Below, one piece after another: positions 33,401 to 44,600 of a stretch of DNA of 64,000 nt. The notes beneath the pieces were generated by a model. It ran no database searches. It was not told the origin of the DNA and worked only from the letters and a program-made list of their open reading frames with translations. Position 1 is the first letter of the stretch. Each line of letters begins with the position of its first letter. Source of the DNA: Microglena sp. YARC. Lineage: Eukaryota > Chlorophyta > Chlorophyceae > Chlamydomonadales > Chlamydomonadaceae. The stretch spans positions 47,025,957-47,089,956 of the forward strand of contig CM039464.1 in assembly GCA_022414725.1 (NCBI GenBank). The letters are read 5' to 3'. The position numbers were made by a program, and so were the translations under genes.

Positions 33401-35433
33401 CAACCACCTTGAGAACCTCCCGCAAGTGGGTCAGCTCTTTGCAGTGAACCAGGACCAGGCGCTTGAGCCCCGTGAGGGTGGGCAGCACTTGCCATTGACC
33501 TTTCCACATGACTGGACACAGTACGAGTTCCTCCAGGACGTTGGAGCAGCCAGCTAGGCATGACAGGCTGGCACTGCTGATCTTTTTATTCAACTCGCTG
33601 TGCAGGACGCCGAGGCGGAGTCGCTTCATGGAGGGGAACACTGTCGTGAGGGTGGGGGAAAGCTGGTCAGCAGTGTGTGTGGGGTGTGTGGGGGGGGATG
33701 CCGAGACGGAGTCGCTTCATGGAGGGGAACACTGTCGTGAGGGTGGGGGAAAGCTGGTCAGCAGTGTGTGTGGGGTGGGTGGGGGGGATGCCGAGGCGGA
33801 GTCGCTTCATGGAGGGGAACACTGTCGTGGGGGGGGGGTCGTGAGGGTAAGGGTCGTGAGGATGGAGGGACACACTGTGGTGAGGTGGGGGCAAGCTGGT
33901 CAACAGTGTGTGTGTGTGCGTGTGTATGAGTGTGAGTGTGTGTGTGTGTGTGTGGGGGGGGGGGTGGGGGTGGGGGGGGGGCAGGACGCCGAGGGGGAGA
34001 CACTTCATGGAGGGGAATACTGTCGTGAGGTTCGGGGCAAGCTGGTCAGCAGTGTGTATGTGTGTGTGTGTGACGGATATCGACCCTCACATCGAGCGTG
34101 ACTCGAGTGTGACAGGACATTACGCTGTATGTCAAGTCACGCTGACGAAGAGACCTGAACCTCGACCCGAACCCTAGACTCCGGGATGATGTAAGGAGTA
34201 TATAGGTTCGGACCTAGACACTCCAAGGCAGACAACATCGGGGATCGTTCCCTCGTCATCCTGTAACTTTGTATTCAAGCTGAGACGTATTATATGCGTT
34301 ACAGTGTTTGGGATGGGGTGGGGTGGGGGCAGGATGCCGAGGCGGAGTCGCTTCATGGAGGGAAACACTGTCGTGGGGGTCATGAGGGTAATGGTCATGA
34401 GGATAGGGGTCGTGAGGGTAGGGGGTTGCGAGGGTAGGGGTCGTGAGGGTGGAGGGAAACACTGTCATGAGGCCAGCTGGTAAGCAGTGTGTATGTGTGC
34501 GTGTGTGTGTAGGTATGTGTGTGTGTGTGTGGGGGGGGGAGGGGGGGGGGGGGGGGGCGGGGGGCAGGACGCCGAGGCAGAGTCGCTTCATGGAGGGAAC
34601 ACTGTCGTGGGGGTGGGGCACGCTGGTGGGCAGGGTGTGTGTATGTGCGTGTATGTGTGTGTAAGGGGGGGGGGGGGGGGGGGGGGGGGGCAGGACGCCG
34701 CGGCGGAGACGCTTCATGGAGAGGAATTCCGACCCTGGACCCCCCACCCCACCCCACCCCCCCACCCCTACACGCCCCCCCCCCTCCCTCCCACCCACCC
34801 TACCTGTCGTAAGAGGGCGCAGGATGAATTTGATCCTGGCTGCAGTAAGGCTCTTAATGCTAGGGAAGGTGGACCCGTGGCGGTTTTCTGTGGTTACTCC
34901 GACTTTTAACCCCCCCCCCCCCCCCACCCCACACACACACACACACAACACACATACCACCCCTACCTGTCGTGAGAGGGCGCAGGATGAATTTGATCCT
35001 GGCTGCCAAGTAAGGCTCTTAATACTAGGGAAGGAGGGACCCGTGGCGTTTTCTGTGGTTACTCCGACTTTGGACCCCCCCCACCCACCCACGCACCCAC
35101 CTACACGCACACACCCCACCCCCACCTGTCGTGAGAGGGCGCAGGATGAATTTGATCCTGGCCGCAGTAAGGCTCTTAATGCTAGGAAGGAGGGACCTGT
35201 AGGCTGTTGTCCGGGTTACTCCGACCCTGGACCCCCCCACCCCCCCCACCCCCCCCCCACCCCCACCCCCACGCACACAAACACCCCCCACACACCCAAC
35301 ACACATACCACCCCTACGTGTCGTGAGAGGGCGCAAGATAAACTTGATCCTGGCCGCAGTAAGGCTCTTGATGTTAGTGGAAGGAGGGGCACGCCGGCGC
35401 TTTTCTATGGATACTCCGCTTTGGACCCCCCCC

Positions 35434-35464
<31 letters not shown>

Positions 35465-38400
35465 ACCAAACACCCCCCCACACCCAACACACACATACCA
35501 CCCCTACCTGTCGTGAGAGGGCGCAAGATAAACTTGATCCTGGCCGCAGTAAGGCTCTTGATGCTAGGGAACGAGGGACCCGTGGCCGTCTTCACGAAGA
35601 GCGAATCTACATAGAGGTGCTCAAGCACGGGGCAGTCCGCCAACGGCGCTAGCTCCGCGTCACTGATGTCCTCGTAGCTGAGGAGTTCCAGAGAGCGCAG
35701 GTTCTGCATGGGGCGGCTGCTATGTGGCGGAGTGGAGGCCAGAGCCGTGTCCGTGAGTACTGCCAAGGCGCTCTTGCCGAAGAGCTGAGCCCCGTGAGCA
35801 GAGAGTGCCAGAGCTGGGGAAAGCGGACAGCCGTGGCCTGAGGAGGCGTGGGGTGGGGTGAGGTGAGCGTGAGAGGTGGGGCAGGTGGTGGTGTGGGGTT
35901 GATGGGGTGAGATGTGGCGGAGGTGGGAGCCAGGCGTGTCCGTGAGTACTGCCAAGGCGCTCTTGCCGAAGAGAGCTGAGCCCTGTGAGGCAGGAGAGTT
36001 GCAGAGCTGGAAAGCGTACGGCCGTGTGCCTGGAGGGAGGGTGGAGGTGAGGTGAGGTGAGGGTGGGGTGGGGACAGGGGTGTGTGTGTGGGGGGGGGGG
36101 GGGGGGGGGGGGGGTGGAGGTGGGAGGCCAGGCGGTGACTGTGGGCAGCGCCTTGGCAGCACACTTGCTGAAGAGCAGAGCTGTGGAAAGCGGCATGCCG
36201 CTGCGCCTGGAGGGTGGGGGTGGGTGAGGGCGGGGGGGGGCAGGGGGGGGGGGAGTGCAGCGGACGAGGTGGAGAGGCCAGGCGGTGTCCGTGGGGCACC
36301 GCCAAGGCGCTGCCTTGCCAAAGAAGCTGAGCTGGGAAACGGTCGGCTGTGTGCCTGAGGGAGGGGTGGGGCGTGAACGGTGAGGGTGTGTGGGACAGGG
36401 TGGGGGTGGTGTGTGTTGGGGGGGGGGGGGGGGGGGGAGTGCGGTGGAGGTGGAGGTCAGGCGGTGACTGTGGGCAGCGCCTTGCAGCACACTTGCTGAA
36501 AGAGGCAGAGCTGGGGAAAAGCGGATGGCCGTGTGCCTGGAGGGAGGAGTGGGGTGAGGTGAGGGCGGGTGGGGGCAGGGTGGTGGTGTGTGCGTGGTGT
36601 GTGTGGTGTGTGTGGTGTGTGGGGGGGTGAGATGTGGTAGAGGTGGGAGCCAGCGGTGTCTGTGAGGCACTGCCAAGGCGCTCTTGCCGAAGAGGCTGAG
36701 CCCCGTGAGGCAGGAGAGCTGCAGAGCTGGGAAAGCGGACGGCCGTGTGCCTGGAGGAGGGTGGGATCAGGTGAGAGCGGGGTGGAGTGGGGGGTGCATA
36801 CAGGTGTGGGGCGGGTGATGATGTGTATGTGTGTGGTGTGTGTGTGTGTGTGGGTGGGGGGGGGGAAGGGAGGGGGGAGGGGGGGGGGGGGGGGGGGAGA
36901 TGTGTGAGATTTGTGTGGGGGGTTGGGGCGGGATGGTGTGTGTGCGTGCGTGTGTGGGGGGGTGGGGGGTGATATGAGGGTGGGGTGCGATGTGTAAGAT
37001 GTGTGTGTTGAAGGGTGGGGGCGAGTGGCTTTGTAACTAGGCCAACCGCGACCCAGCTACACACTGCCCCCACCCCCACCCCCACCCCCACCCCCACCAC
37101 CCCACACACACCAACTTACCCCCACCCCCACCACCACCACCAAATAAACTCACCTGCCGTACTGTGACCCCAACCAGGTCTACCGTGACCCTAGGCCTGT
37201 GTATGATGAGCAGCTTCAGCCGTGAGCCCACCTGAGTCCACCGTGACCCACCGCCCCCCCCCCCACCACCACCACCACCACCAAATAAACCCACCTGCGT
37301 ACTGTGACCCCAACCAGGTCTACCGTGACCCTAGGCCTGTGATGATGAGCAGCTTCAGCCGTGAGCCCACCTGAGTCCACCATGACCCACTGCCCCCCCA
37401 CCCCCCCCTACCCCGACCACCACTACCACCAAATAAACCCACCTGCGTTACTGTGACCCCAACCAGGTCTACCGTGACCCTAGGCCTGTGGATGATGAGC
37501 AGCTTCAGCCGTGAGCCCACCTGAGTCCACCATGACCCACTGCCCCGCCACCCCCCCCTACCCCCACCCCCACTACCACCAAATAAACTCACCTGCGTAC
37601 TGTGACACCAACCAGGTCTACTGTGACCCTAGGCCTGTGTATGATGAGCAGCTTGAGAGCCTCGTACAGAGGAGGGAACATGTCTTTGTGCGCAGGGCAC
37701 GTCGCCGTTGGGAAAGCATTGCATCTGCTCTCGCATCACCAAGTGTGCATCATCAGGCAAACTCTTGACCAGGGTCATCCACAGCACTGGGGACATGTGA
37801 ATGTCACTGAGGGTCAAGTCGATCACCTTGGGGGGGGGGGGGAGGGGGGGAGGGGGAAAGGGTTGGTGGTGTGTGCGTGTGTGTGGCGGGGGGAGGGGGG
37901 TAACAGATAAAAGCTTCATCCACAGCACTGGGACATGTGAATGTCACTGAGGTCAAGTCGATCACCTTGGGGGGGGGGGGGGGGGGAAAGGGTTGGTGGT
38001 GTGTGCGTGTGTGTGGCGGGTGGGGGGTAACAGATAAAAGCTTCATCCACAGCAAAATGGGACATGTGAATGTCACTGAGGGTCAAGTCGATCACCTTGG
38101 GGGGAGGGGGAGGGGGAGGGGTGTGTGTGTTTGTGTGTGTGTGTGCGAAGCTTCATCTGCAGCAAATGCGACATGTGAATGTCACTGAGGGTCAAGTCGA
38201 TCACCTTGAGGGGGGGGGGGGTAACAGATAAAGCTTCATCTGCAGCAAATGCGACATGTGAATGACACTGAGGGTCAAGTCGATCACCTTCGGGTGTGGG
38301 GGGGAGGGTGGTGTTGGTGTTGTGGTGTTGGTGGGTGGGTGTGTGTGGTTTGGGGGGGGTGGTGGTGGTGGTGGTGGTGGGCTAATGGTGGTAGTGGGGG

Positions 38401-41400
38401 AATGGGGGGGGGGGTAGTGTGGTGGGATGGGGGGGGGGGGGGGGGGATGGGGTAATAGATAAAAGCTTCTTTCCGGGCAGTGAGTACTAGGCTCATAAGC
38501 TGAAATGATGGGAAAAGATGAACAGACAGTTAGAGGAGATGAGAGATAGGGACGAATGATTACAAACAGCAGCGACTAGATTCAGGTCAAACACACCAAC
38601 ACACCCACCAGCACACACACAACAACACACATACACATACACACATACACACCCACACACACACCAACAGGCACCAAAACACGCACACCAATACACGCAC
38701 ACACACCAACGCGCACACACAAATCAACACACACGCCAACCCACACACACACACCAAAACACCAACCCAAACACGCACACAAACACACACACTTCAGCTT
38801 AGGCCAATCAACTTGAGACACTTGAGCAAAGGAAAGCATTCTCTCAGGAGTTGGCATACACACACCAACACACATACACATCAGCACAAACACACATATA
38901 CATCAGCACCAACACACCAACACACACACCAACACACATACACATCAGCACAAACACACGAACACACACACCAACAAAGACAAACACACCAACACACATA
39001 TACATCAGCACAAACACACCAACACACACACCAACACACATACACATCAGCACAAACACACAAAAACACACACACACCAACACACACACCGACACACATA
39101 CACATCAACGCGCACACACAAATCAACACACACACCAACCCACACACACACGAAAACACCAACACACACATGCACACACACGCACACCAACACGCACACA
39201 CAAATCAACACACACATACACACACACGCACACCAACACGCACACACAAATCAACACACACACCGAAACACCAACACACACACTTGGGCTCAGGCCAATC
39301 ACCTTGAGACACTTGAGCATGGGAAGGCATTCTCTCAGGAGTTGGCATACACACACCAACACACACACCAACACACTTAAACATCAGCACAAACACACAA
39401 ACACACACCAACAGACACCAAAACACGCACACACCAACACACGCACCAACACACACACCAACACGCACACACAAATCAACACACACACAAACCCACACAC
39501 ACACCAAAACACCAACGCACGCACGCACACCAACACACACACTTCAGCTCACGCCAATCACCTCTAGACACTTGATCATAGGGAGGCATTCTCTCAGGAG
39601 TTGGCAAACACACACCAACACACATACACATCAACACGAACACACCAACACGCACCAAAACACGCACACACCAACACACGCACACACACACCAACACCCA
39701 ATCACCTTAAGAAACTTGAGCTAAGGGATTCTCTCAAGAGCTGGCACAGGTGCAACCACCGACCCACACCAACACACACACACACACCCCACACACACAC
39801 GCACAGACCAACACGCACACACCAACACACGCACACACGCACACCAACACGCACACACACACGCACAGACCAACACACGCACACGCACACCGACACACAC
39901 ACGCACAGGCCAACACACGCACACGCACACACACGCACACCAACACACACACTTGGGCTCAGGCCAATCACCTTTAGACACTTGAGCTTTGGGAGGCATT
40001 CTCTCAGGAGCTGGCATAGGTGCAACCACCAACCCACACCAACACACACACCAACACCCCCCCCCACACACACGCACAGACCAACACACGCACACGTACG
40101 CACACCAACACGCACACACTTGGGCTCTAGCCAATCACCTTTAGACACTTGAGCTTCGGGAGGCATTCTCTCAGGAGCTGGCATAGGTGCAACCACCAAC
40201 CCACACAGACCCCCCCCCCCACACACACACACACACACGCACACACACACACACACCAACACGCACACTTGGGCTCAGGCCAATCACCTTTAGACACTTG
40301 AGCTTCGGGAGGCATTCTCTCAGGAGCTGGCACAGGTGCAGGTCCTCCAGTTGGGCCGACAGCTGCGGGGGGATTTGCGCTAGGAGGGTGTTACGTGCAC
40401 CTGCGATGGCTGCAGCCACTGCGGGGTGCACGTTCTGCCCTTGTTGATGGGGAGCCCCTTGCGCAGCCTGTGGTAGTTGCAGATTCTGGGCGATGTCGCC
40501 TAGGTGCTGCGCTATCAACCACTGGTTTTGCTGATGCTGCAAGGGGGGGTAGAGGGATTGGAATCAGGAGCGATTTGGGGGGTGGTCGGGTGCAGATGGT
40601 GCTGGGGCAGGTGCCTAGGTGCTGCGCTATCAACCACTGGTTTTTGCTGATACTGCCAGGGGGGGGGGGGGGGGGGGTAGAGGGGATGGAATCAGGAGGA
40701 ATAGGAGCGATTCTGGGTGGAGGGTCAGGTGCAGGTGGTGCTGGGGGCAGTTGCGATGGCTGCAGCCGCTGCAAGCTGCATGTTCTGCGCTTGCTGTTGG
40801 GGAGCTGCTTGCGCAGCCTGTGGTAGTTGCAGATTCTGGGCGAGTTCGCCTAGGTGCTGCCGCTATCAAGCACTGGTTTTGCTGATGCTGCAGGGGGGGG
40901 GGAGGGGGTTAGAGGGGATTGGAGTCAGGAGCGATTTGGGGTGGGCGGCCGGGTGCAGGTGGTGCTGGGGCAGGTGCCTAGGTGGAGCGCCATCAACCGC
41001 TGGTGTTGCTGCTGCTGCAAGGGAGGTGAGGGTGTGGGGGGGGAGGGGTCAGAGGGGATTGGAATCAGGAGGGAATAGGAGCGACTCTGGGTGGGGAGTT
41101 AGGTGCAGGTGGAGCTGGGGGCAGGTGCTTAGTGGAGCGCCTCCACCCACTGGCGCTGCTGCTGCTGCACGGTGTGTGTGGGGGCAGGGAGGGGAGAGGG
41201 GGGGGGCAGGGAGGGGTGGAGGGGATTGGAATCAGGAGGGAATAGGAGCGGTTTTGGGTGTGGGGTTAGGTGCAGGTGGTGCTGGGGGCAGGTGCTTAGG
41301 TGGAGCGCCATCAACCGCTGTGTTGCTGCTGCTGCAAGGAGGGGAGGGGGTTATAGGGATTGGAATCAGGAGGAATAGGAGCTGTGTGGGGTTAGGTGCA

Positions 41401-41640
41401 GTGGAGCTGGGGGCAGGTGCCTAGGTAGAGCGCCTCCACCCACTGGTGCTGCTGCTGCTGCAAGTGTGTGTGTGGGGGGGGGGGGGGGGCAGGGAGGGGG
41501 AGGGGGGAGGAGGTTAGAGAGGATTGGAATCAGAGGGAATAGGAGCGTTTTGGGGTGGGGAGTTAGGTGCAGGTGGTGCTGGGCATGTGCCTAGGTGCAG
41601 CGCCGCCACCCACTGGTGCTGCTGCAGTGTGTGTGTGTGT

Positions 41641-41671
<31 letters not shown>

Positions 41672-44600
41672 ATCAGGAGGGAATAGGAGTGATTCTGGGT
41701 GGGTGCGTCAGGTGCAGGTGGTGCTGGGGCAGTTGCCTCGGTGGAGCGCCGCCACCCACTGGTGCTGCTGCTGCTGCTGCTGCAGGGGGGGGGGAGGGCT
41801 AGGGGGGGAGGAGGGGGGGAGGGGGATGGAGGGAGGAGGGGAGAAGGGGAGGAGGGAGGGGGAGGGGTTAGAGGGGATTGGAATCAGGAGGAATGGGAGT
41901 GATTCTGGGTGGGTGGGTCTGTGCAGGTGATGATTTTGGGTAGGTTAGTGTTGGGGGGATAGTTTGAGTTGGGGGGGTAGCCCTACGACTACCTAGTCCA
42001 TTATCAGTTACACCCTTTGCCCATCACCACCCGTTGCCTATTCAGGCCCCCACAGGCCCCCACCTCCACCTCACCCTCCACCATGACTGTGTATCCTCTG
42101 GGCCCCTGAAAATACCCCTTAAGTCCTGAATAAGCACTTCCCTACCCTATGGCTGCCTGCACCCGGTTCAGGTGGTTAACCAGGTGTTCAGGGTGTTCAA
42201 CACCTGCTTAAGTACATCCATGGTTTACGATGTAGTTATTGAACAGATGTACATTGTAAACCGTTGATGTACACAATGTAGTTGTTGAACAGATGTACAT
42301 TGTAAACCGTTGATGTACACAATGTAGTTGTTGAACAGATGTACATTGTAAACCGTTGATGTGCACAATGTAGTTGTTGAACAGATGTACATTGTAAACC
42401 GTTGATGTACACAATGTAGTTGTTGAACAGATGTACATTGTAAACCGTTGATGTACACAACTTGTTTTTCAATAGAGCGGTCGAACAACTTAGAGACAGG
42501 TTACGGGGTACATAAGTACGGGTAGTACATGGAGACAAATCAGTACGCCTTGCCTTGGTGGCTTTGGTAGCCTCGGTGGCGCGTTCAATCGATGGATGGA
42601 TAATCTGACGGCTTGCATGCCTGCATTCCTGCTAATGGGAATTGCTCTGCGATTCAACCAAGTTAGTCGCGCTCTGCCATTCTGCTGAGGTTCTTGCGCT
42701 CAGCAATTCTGCTATGGTTCTTGCGCTCAGCAATTGTGCTAAGTTCGATGCGCTCTGCCATTCTGCTGAGGTTCTTGCGCTCAGCCTTTCTGCGATGGTT
42801 CTTGCACTCAGGCATTCTGCTCAGGCAGATGCGCTCAGCAATTCTGCTGAGGTTCTTGCGCTCTGCATTTCTGCTCAGGTAGATGCGCTCAGCAATTCTG
42901 CTCTGGTAGTTGCGCTCAGCAATTCTGGTAAGTAAGATGCGCTCAGCAATTCTGCTGAGGTTCTTGCGCATCGCAATTCTGATCAGGTAGTTGCGCTCAG
43001 CAATTCTACTCAGGTAGTTGCGCTCGGCAATTCTGCTGAGTTAGATGCGCTCAGCAATCCTGCTGAGGTAGACGCGCTTTGCAATTTTGTTAAGGTAGGT
43101 GCACTGTGCGATTCCGTGAAGGTAGGTGCGCTCAGCAACCCTGTGAAGGTGGATGCTCTCAGCCATTCTGCTTATGAAGTTGCGCTCAGCAATTCTGCTA
43201 ATTTAGATGCTCTCAGCCATTCTGCTTATGAAGTTGCGCTCAGCAAGTCTGCTAATGTTGATGCGCTTTGCAATCTTGCCGACTCGAGGTAATAAACTGC
43301 CGAGGTAAAAACGTACAAGCGGCCACACCTGGAAGTAGAAGCAGCCCCCCCGGTAGCACCACCTGTAGCACCCCTCTTCAAGCCACAGGTCGACCAGGAG
43401 CGGAACATGAAGCAATGGTATATCCGCTAGCAACACTGAGTGGTTCACGAGCAGGTACAAGAGGAGGCGCAGGTATAGACAAATCAAAAATTGATGGCCA
43501 AGTTATTGAGATGAACTATAGTACTGAAAACGGCAACTCGTGAATTACTCGCACGGCAATTTGGTCCTCTTTTAGCGGCAAGTCGGCTAGGAGCGGAACA
43601 TAACTCAATGGTATAAACGGGCATAGGGACACGGATAGTCGGCAGCACTAACGGTCCACGACCACAATTGGGAGGAGGCGCATGTATAAATATATCAAAA
43701 ATCGATAGCCTAGACAATGATATAAACTACATCACAGAAAACAAAAACTCACGAATAACCTGCAACTGCAATTTGGTCAAACAAGTGTGCAAGTGGTCAC
43801 TTATTTTTCAATCTCGCAGTTTGGTAACACAATGTACATCAGTACTGCAGTTCATCTCTTGGCAGAACATCTCACTGGGCTGTAATTTTGTAATGTAAGA
43901 GTACTTAATCGATAGAACTCCCTGGCTGGCATCAGCAAGACACCCGTACGTCGCAAGCTCGAGACCGACCACGGGCAGAATTGCCTTTTACAGAATATCT
44001 GCAACATGCCAGCTCAGTAACGACGTACGAAGGACGGTGTACACAGTACGTTAAGTCGACAAGTGTGCAAGTGGTCACTTGTTTTTCAATATAGTTGTTG
44101 AACAGATGTACATTGTAAACCATTGATGTACACAAGCAGGTGTACATCAATGGTTTACAATGTGGTTATTGAACAGATGTTTAACGCCCTGAATGCCTGT
44201 TAAACAACTTGGACAGGGTGCAGGCAGTCGTAGGGTAGGGAATTGAAATTGAAATTGTTACATCCGTGTAATGCAGTCACTCACAGGACGTGAAATTAAG
44301 GACACCACCGCGTAAGCCGGAGCTAGCAGTAATCACCTTAGGCGCCCAGAGGATATACAGTCATGGTGGGGGGTGAGGTGGAGGTGAGGGCCTGTGGGGG
44401 CCTGAATAGGCGACGGGTGGTGATGGGCAAAGGGTGGTGATAGGCAAAGAGTGATGAGTCTGATGAATGGCTGATACCTCCTATACTAGATCCCGTTTTG
44501 ACAAATGGTTCAATGGTAGAGCTCGCTGAATCGATGAAAGTGCGGGGTTCGAATCCCTACGGATGCGCTTTAGTTTTTGCGGTCGCTGTCAACCGCCATG

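Larger units (their letters stand above)
42014..44440. mobile_element. ~2.4 kb inverted-repeat element
   Basis: The left arm (42014-42260) and right arm (44100-44440) are inverted copies over several hundred bases. Left 'tttgcccatcaccacccg', 'cctattcaggcccccacagg' and 'atgactgtgtatcctctggg' all recur in reverse order and orientation on the right. The right arm is interrupted by a 95-100 bp small element (44243-44342). The interior holds two minisatellites and a duplicated ~200-bp unit (43390-43560, 43585-43790) but no recognisable transposase. It could be a foldback-type or non-autonomous TIR element, or an inverted duplication. Confidence 0.6.

Noticed and set aside
38460..38500. Candidate minus-strand exon LMSLVLTARKEAFIYY
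   Set aside because: An acceptor-like TTTCAG is present but no donor, and part of it (GAAGCTTTTATCTRTTACC) is just another exon 4 array fragment.
38591..40270. Frames of 100-240 codons rich in His/Thr or Cys/Val
   Set aside because: They arise from (CA)n-type repeats; only the embedded exon-edge copies are meaningful.
42640..43270. Regular short repeats that could suggest a CRISPR array
   Set aside because: Units are directly adjacent 24-bp repeats without unique spacers, and the genome is eukaryotic. It is a minisatellite.
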